Shown here: positions 16,578 to 24,503 of the stretch, piece after piece
Layout of the letters: every line of letters begins with the position of its first letter
Numbering within the stretch: position 1 is the stretch's first letter
Assembly: GCF_014650775.1 (NCBI RefSeq)
Contig: NZ_BMVP01000008.1
Span: forward strand, 124,001-188,000
Length of the DNA: 64,000 nucleotides
Origin: Streptomyces cirratus
GTDB taxonomy: Bacteria > Actinomycetota > Actinomycetes > Streptomycetales > Streptomycetaceae
Reading direction: 5' to 3'
Program-made: the position numbers and the translations under genes
Notes under the pieces: generated by a model
What the model was told of the DNA's origin: nothing
The model's input: the letters and a program-made list of their open reading frames with translations, nothing else
Database searches by the model: none

Positions 16578-17078
16578 ATGCCGACCACCACGGCCCCGGC
16601 CGCGAACGCCACCGCCACCGCCAGACCGCGTCCGCACACAAACGTGAACTACCTCCCATTGGCATCCCTGATCCCCGCGCAAGGCCCGCGCGGCCGGTGC
16701 GGGAACCGCGACCACTGCGGCTCCCTCACACAGGTGCATTCGCCGCCGCCGCCGTCCGCCCGCCGGCTGGGCCGGCCGGCCATGGTCCCCTCGTACGGGG
16801 TAACCGCCGGTGCCGCGGGTGACGAAAGAGCCGCCCATCCGCACGCCTGTCCGCTACGAAGAATTGCTGACACATCCACACGTTCCGGTGGCCGGACCGC
16901 CCCCTTGCAGGGGACGGTCCGGCCCCGCTCAAACGACCCAGGCAAAGGACCGGCATGCGATGGACGCCACGCCCCCCGACGGCCACCCCCGGCCGCCCCT
17001 ACGCCTTCCCCCAACCGGAGCCAGGCCGGTGAACCAACCGCTCCCCTTCAACCCACACCCCACCCCGATCCCCGGTGA
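16578..17078 (+). CDS. Possible small ORF upstream of sigK
   Basis: ATG 16578 is preceded by AGGAGG eleven bases upstream, and the first 50 codons have good G/C bias and a balanced composition ending in a cysteine pair (RCGNRDHCGS). Beyond about 16700 codon quality falls, and the frame runs 50 bp into sigK, so the real product may be shorter or the gene may be frameshifted. A CCAATCC element identical to the -35 of the SigK-like promoters lies at 16535-16541, but no matching -10 follows at the right spacing. I do not recognise a family. Confidence 0.3.
   Translation: MPTTTAPAANATATARPRPHTNVNYLPLASLIPAQGPRGRCGNRDHCGSLTQVHSPPPPSARRLGRPAMVPSYGVTAGAAGDERAAHPHACPLRRIADTSTRSGGRTAPLQGTVRPRSNDPGKGPACDGRHAPRRPPPAAPTPSPNRSQAGEPTAPLQPTPHPDPR
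16890..16924 (+). promoter_or_regulatory. Strong hairpin upstream of sigK
   Basis: GGCCGGACCG pairs with CGGTCCGGCC, and the inner CCCC/GGGG extends the stem across one mismatch to a five-base loop. It lies about 105 bp before the chosen sigK start. It could terminate upstream transcription or modulate sigK expression. Confidence 0.45.
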
Positions 17079-17616
17079 CCTCACCGATGCCATGAAGAAG
17101 GTCGCCCACGGCGATAAACAAGCCTTCTCCGCCCTCTACGACGCCCTCGCACCCATGGTCTTCGGCATCGTGATCAAGGTCGTACGCGACCGCTCCCAGT
17201 CCGAGGAGGTCGCGCAGGAAGTCATGATCGACCTGTGGCGGCAGGCCGCCCGCTACCGCCCCGATGCCGGAAGCGTCACCACCTGGGCGGCGACGATCGC
17301 GCACCGCCGGGCGGTGGACCGGGTCCGCTCCGCGCAGGCGGCCGCCGACCGCGAGCAGGCCCAGGCGGCACGGGAGCACACCACCGCGTTCGACGAGGTC
17401 TCCGAACAGGTCGAGACCCGGCTGGACAGCGAGCAGGTCCGCCGCTGCATGCGCGGTCTGACCGAGCTCCAGCGCCAGGCGGTGACCCTGGCCTACTACA
17501 GCGGGCTGACCTACCGTGAAGTCGCCCAAACCTTGCGCACACCGCTTCCGACCATCAAAACACGCATGCGCGACGGCCTGATCCGGCTCCGCGACTGCAT
17601 GGGGGTGACCACGTGA
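17029..17616 (+). CDS. sigK: ECF RNA polymerase sigma factor SigK
   Basis: A 195-residue ECF sigma factor. Region 2 spans about residues 30-103 (AFSALYDALAPMVFGIV, then EEVAQEVMIDLWRQAARYRP and the promoter-melting SVTTWAATIAHRRAVDRVR), and region 4 spans 142-190 with the helix-turn-helix GLTYREVAQTLRTPLPTIK. GTG 17029 has CGGAG eight bases upstream; ATG 16960 is an alternative. It overlaps the downstream anti-sigma gene by four bases. The surrounding genes correspond to the mycobacterial sigK neighbourhood (amine oxidase, DUF1365, UfaA1-type methyltransferase, DUF1295, fasciclin proteins), which is the main reason for the SigK name. Confidence 0.9.
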   Translation: MNQPLPFNPHPTPIPGDLTDAMKKVAHGDKQAFSALYDALAPMVFGIVIKVVRDRSQSEEVAQEVMIDLWRQAARYRPDAGSVTTWAATIAHRRAVDRVRSAQAAADREQAQAAREHTTAFDEVSEQVETRLDSEQVRRCMRGLTELQRQAVTLAYYSGLTYREVAQTLRTPLPTIKTRMRDGLIRLRDCMGVTT

Positions 17617-18362
17617 AACACCACGCATCCGACGCCCACACCCTCGCCGCCGCCTACGCCCTGGGCGCACTCGAGGACGGCGAGCGCAAGGAATTCGACG
17701 CCCACCTGCGGACATGCGAGGCCTGCCGGCATGAGGCCGCGGAGTTCGAGGCGACCGCTGCACGTCTGGCGGCCGCTGTCGCCCAGCCGCCGCCGGCAGC
17801 AGTCAAGCCGCAGGTCATGGCCGCCATCGACGGCGTGCGCCAACTGCCTCCCCGCATCCCCACCGTCCCGTCCGCAGCCGCCCTCGGCGGCATGCTGCGC
17901 CGCAGGGCCGTGCCGCTTGCGCTGGCCGCCAGCGTGGTGGCCGCCGCGCTCGGCGGTGTCACCGTGTGGCAGGCACAAAACGGCCAGGATCTCCGTCAGG
18001 AGGCCCGTCAGGCCCAGCGGCAGCTGGATGCGGTGAGCACAGTCCTCGCGGCTCCCGACGCCCGCACCGTCCACGGACGGGCCGCCAACGGAGCCGTCAC
18101 CACCGTCGTCGCCTCCCGGCGGCAGAACCAGGCCGTCTTCACCGCCGGCCTCCTGCCCACCCCCGGCGCGGGAAAGACCTACCAACTGTGGCTCGACCAC
18201 AAGGGCACCATGCGCCCGGCCGGATTCATCGACCACGACGGCACCGTCCTGCTCACCGGCGCCCCCGCTGACGCGGACGCGGTCGGCCTCACCCTCGAAC
18301 CCGCCGGAGGATCCCCCCAGCCCACCACCGCCCCCCTGATCCTGATGACCCTGCCCGCCTGA
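17613..18362 (+). CDS. rskA: Anti-sigma-K factor RskA-like
   Basis: A 249-residue single-pass membrane anti-sigma factor. The cytoplasmic N-terminus has an anti-sigma fold with a zinc-type motif (His31, Cys35, Cys38 in HLRTCEACRHEA); one hydrophobic helix spans about 99-119; the extracytoplasmic RskA domain follows (KTYQLWLDHKG, TLEPAGGSPQPT). GTG 17613 overlaps the sigK stop as GTGA, so the two are translated together in fixed ratio. Release of SigK probably needs regulated proteolysis, or loss of zinc through oxidation of the CxxC pair; the latter is an inference because the mycobacterial protein relies on proteolysis. Confidence 0.9.
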   Translation: MKHHASDAHTLAAAYALGALEDGERKEFDAHLRTCEACRHEAAEFEATAARLAAAVAQPPPAAVKPQVMAAIDGVRQLPPRIPTVPSAAALGGMLRRRAVPLALAASVVAAALGGVTVWQAQNGQDLRQEARQAQRQLDAVSTVLAAPDARTVHGRAANGAVTTVVASRRQNQAVFTAGLLPTPGAGKTYQLWLDHKGTMRPAGFIDHDGTVLLTGAPADADAVGLTLEPAGGSPQPTTAPLILMTLPA

Positions 18363-18438
18363 CCCGCGGGCCGGCGGCCGCCGCCGACGAGCAGCGCGTT
18401 CAGACGTTCACATCCGAGCCGTACTTCGAGGCCCCTTC

Positions 18439-18920
18439 ATGGCCGACATCCCCCGGATCGGGGACGTCGTCGCCGACTTCCGCCTGCCCGGCGGACGCCT
18501 GGTGGGCGAAACCGTCCACCGCGGCGAGTACATCCTGTGCGAACAGCGAGGCACAGCGCTGGTCCTCGCCGTCTACCCCGGCGACGACACACCGGTGCGT
18601 ACCGCGCAGCTGTGCTCCTACAACGACGGCCTGGCACAGCTGGGGGCCGCCGGGGCAGCCGTGCGGGGCATCAGCCCCAAAGCATCGACAGCCACGAACA
18701 CTTCGCCCGATTGAGGCGCCTGGGCATGCCGCTGCTGTCCGATCCGGGACGCACGGTGGCGAAGTCCTTCGGCATCACCGCACCCCTGATCGGGCTGCGC
18801 CGCTCGGTGTTCGTCGTCGACGGCGGCGGCCGCCTGCACCGGAAGCACGTCACCGCGGTAGGGGCCGCCTCCCCGCCGCACGCCACCGTGGCCGCACAGC
18901 TCGCCACCCTGTCCGTCTGA
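18439..18920 (+). pseudogene. Peroxiredoxin (BCP/AhpC-TSA type), frameshifted and lacking the active-site Cys
   Basis: From ATG 18439 the frame gives a peroxiredoxin N-terminus (IGDVVADFRLPGG ... NDGLAQLGAAGAAVRGISP) and then stops at 18714. The adjoining frame carries the rest (SIDSHEHFARLRRLGMPLL ... LRRSVFVVDGGG). Restoring one C in the CCCC run near 18675 joins the halves perfectly. In addition, the peroxidatic Cys expected in the TPVCT motif is Arg (TPVRTAQLC), while the second Cys remains. With both lesions the product should be inactive. It sits between rskA and the amine-oxidase operon. The frameshift alone could be a base-calling error, but the Cys loss argues for decay. Confidence 0.85.
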
Positions 18921-18970
18921 CGCGGCACATCCCCTGGTTACCCCCTCGGCCCACCTCGTTGCACTGCCCC

Positions 18971-18999
18971 CCAATCCGGACACCCCTCGGCTGCGAAGT
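18971..18999 (+). promoter_or_regulatory. Predicted SigK promoter of the amine-oxidase operon
   Basis: CCAATCC (18971-18977), 16 bases, then CGAAGT (18994-18999). The -35 word and spacing are identical to those of the promoter at 15797-15825 on the other strand. Transcription would start near 19006, giving a 5' leader of about 40 bases with a good ribosome binding site. Confidence 0.7.
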
Positions 19000-19047
19000 A
19001 CGGGTGAAGCGCCGCAGCCGGACGGCGTGTCGAGTGGAGGGAGTGAC

Positions 19048-20310
19048 GTGGTGGAACAACCCAGCGTGGCGGTCATCGGTGCAGGGGTGGCGGGCCTGAC
19101 CGCCGCCTACATCCTGTCCGCCTCGCGCGAGGTCACCCTGTACGAGGCCGACGGGCGCCTCGGCGGCCACGCCCACACCCGTGAACTGCCCCTGCCCGAC
19201 GGGCAGGCGGTGGCGGTGGACTCGGGGTTCATCGTGCACAACGAACGCACCTACCCCACCCTGCTGCGCCTGTTCGGTGAACTCGGTGTCGCCACTCAGG
19301 ACACCGAGATGAGCATGTCGGTACGGTGCGACGGCTGCCGCCTGGAGTACGCGGGCGCCCGCGGCCCCCGCGGACTGTTCGCCTCGCGGGCCGCCCTGCG
19401 CAGCCGGTACTGGCGGCTGCTGGCAGAAGTCCCCCTCTTCCACCGCGGCGCCCGGCGTCTCGTGGCCGGCGGGACGGAGCCCGGCCTGACGTTCGGGGAC
19501 TTCCTGCGCGAAGGCGGGTTCTCCCCCTACTTCATCAGCCATTTCGCCCTCCCGCTGGTCTCGGCGGTGTGGTCCTGCCCCGCATCCACGGCCATGGACT
19601 ATCCCGCCGCCTACCTCTTCACCTTCCTGCACCATCACGGCCTGCTGTCCGTGACCGGCTCCCCGCAGTGGAAGACCGTCACCGGAGGCTCCGCCGCCTA
19701 CGTCAGCGCCGTGGCCAAGCACATCCAACGGGTGCGCACCTCAAGCCCCGTCCAGGCCGTACGGCGCACCGGACGAGGCGCGGTGATCACCACCCGCGAC
19801 GGCGCCACCGACACCTACGACGGTGTCGTCATCGCCACGCACCCCGACCAGGCGCTGAGCCTGCTTGCCGACCCCACCGGCGAGGAGAAGCGGCTCCTGG
19901 GAGCGTTCACCTACTCCCGCAACCCCACCGTGCTGCACACCGACACCTCCCTGCTACCCCGTTCACCGCGGGCAAGGGCCGGCTGGAACTACCACCTCAC
20001 CGGCTGCGACACCACAAGCGGTCCCGTCCGCGTCAGCTACGACATGAGGCGTCTGCAGCGGCTGCCCGCCGGAGCCGACTACGTCGTCACCCTCGGCGGC
20101 GACGGCCTGATCCCTGAGGACCGGGTGGTGGAGAAGATGATCTACCACCATCCCGTCTACACCCCCGCCTCCGTCGCCGCCCAGAAGCAACTGCCCCGCC
20201 TGAACACGGGTGTGACCGCCTTCGCGGGGGCCTGGCACGGCTGGGGCTTCCACGAGGACGGGTGCCGCTCGGGGGTGGTCGCCGCCCGGTCCCTGGGAGC
20301 GTGCTGGTGA
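19048..20310 (+). CDS. FAD-dependent amine oxidase/dehydrogenase family protein
   Basis: About 420 residues. The N-terminal dinucleotide motif is VAVIGAGVAGLTAAYI, followed by the acidic RLGGHAHT segment seen in flavin amine oxidases and desaturases; the C-terminal FAD segment is AGAWHGWGFHEDGCRSGV. GTG 19048 has GGAGG seven bases upstream. It is the first gene of a run of overlapping genes and is homologous in family and position to the amine-oxidase-like gene of the mycobacterial sigK cluster. Related proteins beside CFA-type methyltransferases are thought to act on fatty acyl chains rather than amines. The exact reaction is unproven. Confidence 0.88.
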   Translation: MVEQPSVAVIGAGVAGLTAAYILSASREVTLYEADGRLGGHAHTRELPLPDGQAVAVDSGFIVHNERTYPTLLRLFGELGVATQDTEMSMSVRCDGCRLEYAGARGPRGLFASRAALRSRYWRLLAEVPLFHRGARRLVAGGTEPGLTFGDFLREGGFSPYFISHFALPLVSAVWSCPASTAMDYPAAYLFTFLHHHGLLSVTGSPQWKTVTGGSAAYVSAVAKHIQRVRTSSPVQAVRRTGRGAVITTRDGATDTYDGVVIATHPDQALSLLADPTGEEKRLLGAFTYSRNPTVLHTDTSLLPRSPRARAGWNYHLTGCDTTSGPVRVSYDMRRLQRLPAGADYVVTLGGDGLIPEDRVVEKMIYHHPVYTPASVAAQKQLPRLNTGVTAFAGAWHGWGFHEDGCRSGVVAARSLGACW

Positions 20311-21053
20311 CCGGCACCACGGCGCGCGACGCGGCCCTGTACGAGTGCGTGGTCGCGCATGTCCGCACCACGCCGCTACACCATGCCTTCAGGCATCGCA
20401 CGTACCTGTGGTGCGTCGATCTCGACCACCTGCCGGTGCTGCCGGCCCTGCTCCGGCCGCTGGCCTCATTCGATGCCCGCGACCACTTCACCGGCCGGGC
20501 TGCCTCCATCCGCGCCGGACTTGACACCTTCCTCGCCTCCCGCGGTGTCGATCTCGGCGGGGGGCGCGTGGTGATGCTGGCCCACGCCCGTGTGTTCGGG
20601 TACGTCTTCAACCCGCTGAGCGTCTACTGGTGCCACGACCCTTCCGGGGCGCTGGTCTGCGTGGTGGCGGAAGTCCACAACACCTACGGGCAGCGGCACT
20701 GCTACCTGCTGTACCCCGACGGCGAGGCGAGGGCCGAGGCGGACAAGGCCTTCTACGTCTCGCCCTTCTTCCCGGTCGAGGGCCGGTACCGGATGCGCCT
20801 GCCGCTGCCCGACGAGCGCCTGAACGTGACCGTCAGCCTCCAGATCGCGGACGGCCGGCCTTTCACCGCGACGCTGCGCGGTCCCCGCCGGCCCGCCACC
20901 GCGTGCGCCCTGCTGGCCTGTGCGCTGCGCAGGCCCTGGTCGACCGCCGCCGTGTGGGCCGGCATCCGGCGCCACGGCATGCGTCTGTGGCTGCGCGGTC
21001 TGCCCGTGCAGCCGCGTCCCCGGCACTTCTCGCAGAAAGGCATGCTTCCGTGA
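20307..21053 (+). CDS. DUF1365 family protein
   Basis: A 248-residue protein of DUF1365. Recognisable family segments are HHAFRHRTYLWCVDLD near the N-terminus, RVFGYVFNPLSVYWCHD in the centre and KAFYVSPFFPVEGRYRM later. GTG 20307 overlaps the previous stop (GTGA). The family occurs almost always with an FAD amine oxidase and CFA-type methyltransferases and is suspected to take part in modification of membrane acyl chains; no mechanism is established from sequence. Confidence 0.88.
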   Translation: MTGTTARDAALYECVVAHVRTTPLHHAFRHRTYLWCVDLDHLPVLPALLRPLASFDARDHFTGRAASIRAGLDTFLASRGVDLGGGRVVMLAHARVFGYVFNPLSVYWCHDPSGALVCVVAEVHNTYGQRHCYLLYPDGEARAEADKAFYVSPFFPVEGRYRMRLPLPDERLNVTVSLQIADGRPFTATLRGPRRPATACALLACALRRPWSTAAVWAGIRRHGMRLWLRGLPVQPRPRHFSQKGMLP

Positions 21054-22399
21054 CCCGCTCCACCACCACATCTCCTTCCCCTGGGCCGGCCCAGCCGACC
21101 GCCCCAGCAGCCGTACGAGTTCCCGCGCGGCCTCAGTCGTCACAGAGGACTCCGCGCCCCAAGGCCGTGCCCCGCGCGGACATCGATCCCTTGCGCTGGC
21201 CGGACGTTGCCCGCCTGCCGGCGGCACGTCCTGTGCGGACCGCGATCGCCCGGCATCTGGTCGGCCGCGCCCTGGGCGGACTGTCGCTCCTCGAGCCCGC
21301 CCGCCGCGGGCCGCGCGCCGACTTGTCGGGGCCGGTGATCACTTTGCATGATCCGGATGCGTTCTACCGCAGGATCGGCAGCGACGGACTGATCGGCTTC
21401 GGCGAGGCATACATGGCCGGCGAATGGGACAGCAGCGACCTGCCCGGCGTCCTGACCCGTCTTGCCGCACACGTCGATGAACTGGTGCCCGCCCCACTGC
21501 GCGGGCTGCGGTCCTGGTGGGTCGCCGCACGCCCCAGCAATGATCGCAACACGCCTTCCGGCGCCCGCCGTAACATCCACCGCCACTACGACCTGTCCAA
21601 CGAGCTGTTCGCCGCGTTCCTCGACACCACCCTCACCTACTCGTCGGCGGTGTTCCAGGCCTTCCCCGCCCGCTTGGAGTACCTGCAAGCAGCGCAGCAC
21701 CGCAAGATCGACCGTCTCCTGGACCTCGCCCGGGTCGGCGAGGGCACGAAGCTGCTGGAGATCGGCACCGGCTGGGGTGAGCTCGCCCTGCGGGCCGCCG
21801 CCCGTGGCGCTCAAGTGACCACGCTGACCCTCTCCGCCGAACAGGCGCACCTCGCCCGCTCACGGATCCACGCAGCCGGCTTGACCGACCGGGTGGAGGT
21901 CCAACTGCGCGACTACCGGGACATCGAAGGCCGCTTCGACGCCGTGGTCAGCGTGGAGATGATCGAAGCGGTCGGCGCCGAGTACTGGCCCGACTACTTC
22001 ACCGCCCTTGGCCAAGCGCTCGCCCCCGGCGGCCGCATCGCCCTACAGGCCATCACCATGGGCCACCAGCAGATGCTGAACACCGCCGCCACCCACACCT
22101 GGATCAGTAAATACGTCTTCCCCGGCGGACTGATCCCCTCCCGCAAGGCCATCGCCGAACACGCCGCCGCGGCCGAACTCTGCATCCTCGCCGACGACGG
22201 CTACGGCCGGCACTACGCCGAAACCCTGCGTCTGTGGCGCGAACAGTTCACCGCCCAGCGGCCGGCCGTCACCGCGCTGGGCTTCGACACCGTCTTCCAA
22301 CGCATGTGGGAGTTCTACCTGGCCTACTCCGAAGCCGGCTTCCGCTCCCGCTACCTCGACGTACGCCACATCCTGCTCAGTGAAGGGCCCCACCGATGA
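21050..22399 (+). CDS. Cyclopropane-fatty-acyl-phospholipid synthase family methyltransferase, copy 1
   Basis: A 449-residue SAM-dependent enzyme of the CFA/mycolic-acid cyclopropane synthase family (the mycobacterial SigK-cluster relative is UfaA1). The N-terminal accessory domain includes GLIGFGEAYMAGEWD; the SAM motif is LLEIGTGWGELALRAA; acyl-site signatures are IHRHYDLSNELFAAFLD and ISKYVFPGGLIPS. GTG 21050 overlaps the upstream stop. The first 45 residues are Pro/Ser/Thr-rich and probably disordered. It should transfer a methyl or methylene group to unsaturated acyl chains of phospholipids at the inner membrane face. Confidence 0.9.
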   Translation: MTRSTTTSPSPGPAQPTAPAAVRVPARPQSSQRTPRPKAVPRADIDPLRWPDVARLPAARPVRTAIARHLVGRALGGLSLLEPARRGPRADLSGPVITLHDPDAFYRRIGSDGLIGFGEAYMAGEWDSSDLPGVLTRLAAHVDELVPAPLRGLRSWWVAARPSNDRNTPSGARRNIHRHYDLSNELFAAFLDTTLTYSSAVFQAFPARLEYLQAAQHRKIDRLLDLARVGEGTKLLEIGTGWGELALRAAARGAQVTTLTLSAEQAHLARSRIHAAGLTDRVEVQLRDYRDIEGRFDAVVSVEMIEAVGAEYWPDYFTALGQALAPGGRIALQAITMGHQQMLNTAATHTWISKYVFPGGLIPSRKAIAEHAAAAELCILADDGYGRHYAETLRLWREQFTAQRPAVTALGFDTVFQRMWEFYLAYSEAGFRSRYLDVRHILLSEGPHR

Positions 22400-23682
22400 G
22401 GACCGCAGCCGGCAAGCTGACCGAACTGATGAGCCACTTCCTCACCGGCCCGCTCCCCGTCCAGGTGCGAGCCTGGGACGGAAGCCGGGCAGGTCCCACC
22501 GACGCGCCCCTGATCGTGGTGCGCTCGCCCAGGGCGCTGCGCCGGCTCTTGTGGCAGCCGGGCGAACTCGGCCTCGCCGAGGCGTACATCACCGGAGATC
22601 TCGACGTCGACGGCGACCTCGCACAGGCGCTGTCCCAGGCCGGTCAAGCCGTCCGCGACCAGCCCCCGACACGACCTCGGCCGGCCGCCCTGGCCGCTGC
22701 GGCCGTCCTCGCCGCACGCCTGGGCGCCTCCGGGCCGCCTCCCGCCCGCCCCGAGGGCCGGGCCCGGCTCAGCGGCCGGCTCCACTCCGCTACGCGGGAC
22801 CGCGCGGCCATCAGCCACCACTACGACGTGCCCGCCCACTTCTACGCCCTGCTGCTCGATCCGTCGATGGCGTACTCCTGCGCCTACTGGACCCGCCCGG
22901 CCGATGCCTCGTACGGGCTGGCCGAGGCCCAGCACGACAAGCTGGAGCTGATCTGCCGCAAGCTGGGCCTGGGCGCCGGAGACCGGCTCTTGGACGTCGG
23001 CTGCGGCTGGGGCTCCCTCGCGGTGCACGCGGCCCGCACCCACAAGGCGCACGTCACCGCCGTCACCCTGTCCCGATCGCAGCGCGACCACGTCATCGAA
23101 CGCTGCCGGCGCGAAGGCGTCGCCGATCGGGTCCACGTCCAGCTCAGGCACTGGCGACACATCGACGGCGCGGGCTACGACGCGGTCACCGCAGTCGAGA
23201 TGGGTGAACACGTCGGCCACGCCGAATACCCCTACTTCGCCGAAAAGCTCCGCGGCGCGCTGCGCCCCGAGGGGCGGCTCTTGATCCAGCAGATGTCCCG
23301 GGGCGCCCACGCGCCCGGCGGCGGCGCGTTCATCGAGACCTACATCGCTCCCGACATGCACATGCGTCCCCTGGGCCAGACCACGGACCTCCTCGAAACC
23401 GCAGGGCTGGAAGTCCGGTCGGTCCAATCCCTGCGCGAGCACTACACGGCCACCATCGATGCCTGGCGCACCAACCTCGAAGACCACTGGAGTCAGGTCG
23501 AGGACTGCGTCGGTGAAACAACCGGCCGCGTGTGGCGCCTCTACCTGGCCGGCGCGTCCCTCGCATTCACCGAACGCCGCATGGGCGTCGACCAGATCCT
23601 CGCCGTCCGGCCCAGCCGCGAGGGCCGCTCCGCGATGCCAGCCACCCCCGTGGCCTGGTACGCACCGGCCGGCCGGTCGTGA
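22396..23682 (+). CDS. Cyclopropane-fatty-acyl-phospholipid synthase family methyltransferase, copy 2
   Basis: A 428-residue second member of the same family, overlapping copy 1 by ATGA. The SAM motif is LLDVGCGWGSLAVHAA and the acyl-side motif is SHHYDVPAHFYALLLD. It differs clearly from copy 1 (MGEHVGHAEYPYF in place of the VEMIEAVGAEYWPDYF segment), so this is not a recent duplication but two subfamilies kept together. The two enzymes may act in sequence or on different chains. Confidence 0.9.
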   Translation: MRTAAGKLTELMSHFLTGPLPVQVRAWDGSRAGPTDAPLIVVRSPRALRRLLWQPGELGLAEAYITGDLDVDGDLAQALSQAGQAVRDQPPTRPRPAALAAAAVLAARLGASGPPPARPEGRARLSGRLHSATRDRAAISHHYDVPAHFYALLLDPSMAYSCAYWTRPADASYGLAEAQHDKLELICRKLGLGAGDRLLDVGCGWGSLAVHAARTHKAHVTAVTLSRSQRDHVIERCRREGVADRVHVQLRHWRHIDGAGYDAVTAVEMGEHVGHAEYPYFAEKLRGALRPEGRLLIQQMSRGAHAPGGGAFIETYIAPDMHMRPLGQTTDLLETAGLEVRSVQSLREHYTATIDAWRTNLEDHWSQVEDCVGETTGRVWRLYLAGASLAFTERRMGVDQILAVRPSREGRSAMPATPVAWYAPAGRS

Positions 23683-24500
23683 ACCCCGCCTTCTGGGGCG
23701 CTCTTGCCACCAACCTGGCCGTCAGCGCGGGCACTGCGCTCCTGGTGCTGCTCGTGACCTTCGCCGTCGCCTCACTCCGGCAACTGCACCGCCTCGTCGA
23801 CATCGCCTGGGGCATCGCCTTCACCGCCGTCGCCACCGTGACGTACGTGATGTCGGCGGGCTACGGCGAAGACGGCCGCAGACTGGTGGTCGCCGCGGCC
23901 ACCACCGTCTGGGGGCTGCGGCTCTCGGCACACATCGCCCACCGCTCCCGCGGCCACGGCGAAGACGCCCGCTACACCGCACTCCTCGACAAAGCACCAG
24001 GCAACCGCACCTGGTACGCGCTGCGCACCGTCTACCTGCTCCAGGCCGCGCTGGTCTGGCTCATTTCCCTGCCCCTCCACACCGCCTCCTACAGCACCGA
24101 GCCGCTCGGGGCCCTGGCCGTCTGCGGGATCCTCCTGTGGGCGCTCGGACTCGGCTTCGAGACGGTGGGCGACCACCAACTGGCCCGCTTCAAAGCCGAT
24201 CCGGCCAACCGGGCGCGCATCATGGACCGCGGCCTGTGGGCCTGGACACGCCACCCCAACTACTTCGGCGACGCCCTGATCTGGTGGGGCCTGTACCTGC
24301 TCGCCTGCACCTCCTGGCCGGCCGCCGTCGCCACCTTGATCTCACCGGTGACCATGACCTTGCTCCTCACCATCGGCAGCGGCAAACGCCTCCTGGAAAA
24401 GCACATGGCACACCGCCTGGGCTACGCCGAATACGCGGCGCGCACCAGCGGATTCCTGCCCCTGCCCCCGCGCCGCACCACCAGCAGACACAGGAGTTGA
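23679..24500 (+). CDS. DUF1295 family membrane protein (isoprenylcysteine-methyltransferase/steroid-reductase-like)
   Basis: A 273-residue polytopic protein with about six hydrophobic helices. The conserved C-terminal catalytic-type motif is TRHPNYFGDALIWWG, shared by DUF1295, ICMT and steroid 5-alpha-reductase-like enzymes, and GKRLLEKHMAHR follows. GTG 23679 overlaps the previous stop. A DUF1295 gene holds the corresponding place in the mycobacterial sigK cluster. It may reduce or methylate a modified lipid made by the preceding enzymes; this is inference. Confidence 0.88.
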   Translation: MNPAFWGALATNLAVSAGTALLVLLVTFAVASLRQLHRLVDIAWGIAFTAVATVTYVMSAGYGEDGRRLVVAAATTVWGLRLSAHIAHRSRGHGEDARYTALLDKAPGNRTWYALRTVYLLQAALVWLISLPLHTASYSTEPLGALAVCGILLWALGLGFETVGDHQLARFKADPANRARIMDRGLWAWTRHPNYFGDALIWWGLYLLACTSWPAAVATLISPVTMTLLLTIGSGKRLLEKHMAHRLGYAEYAARTSGFLPLPPRRTTSRHRS

Positions 24501-24503
24501 CCG

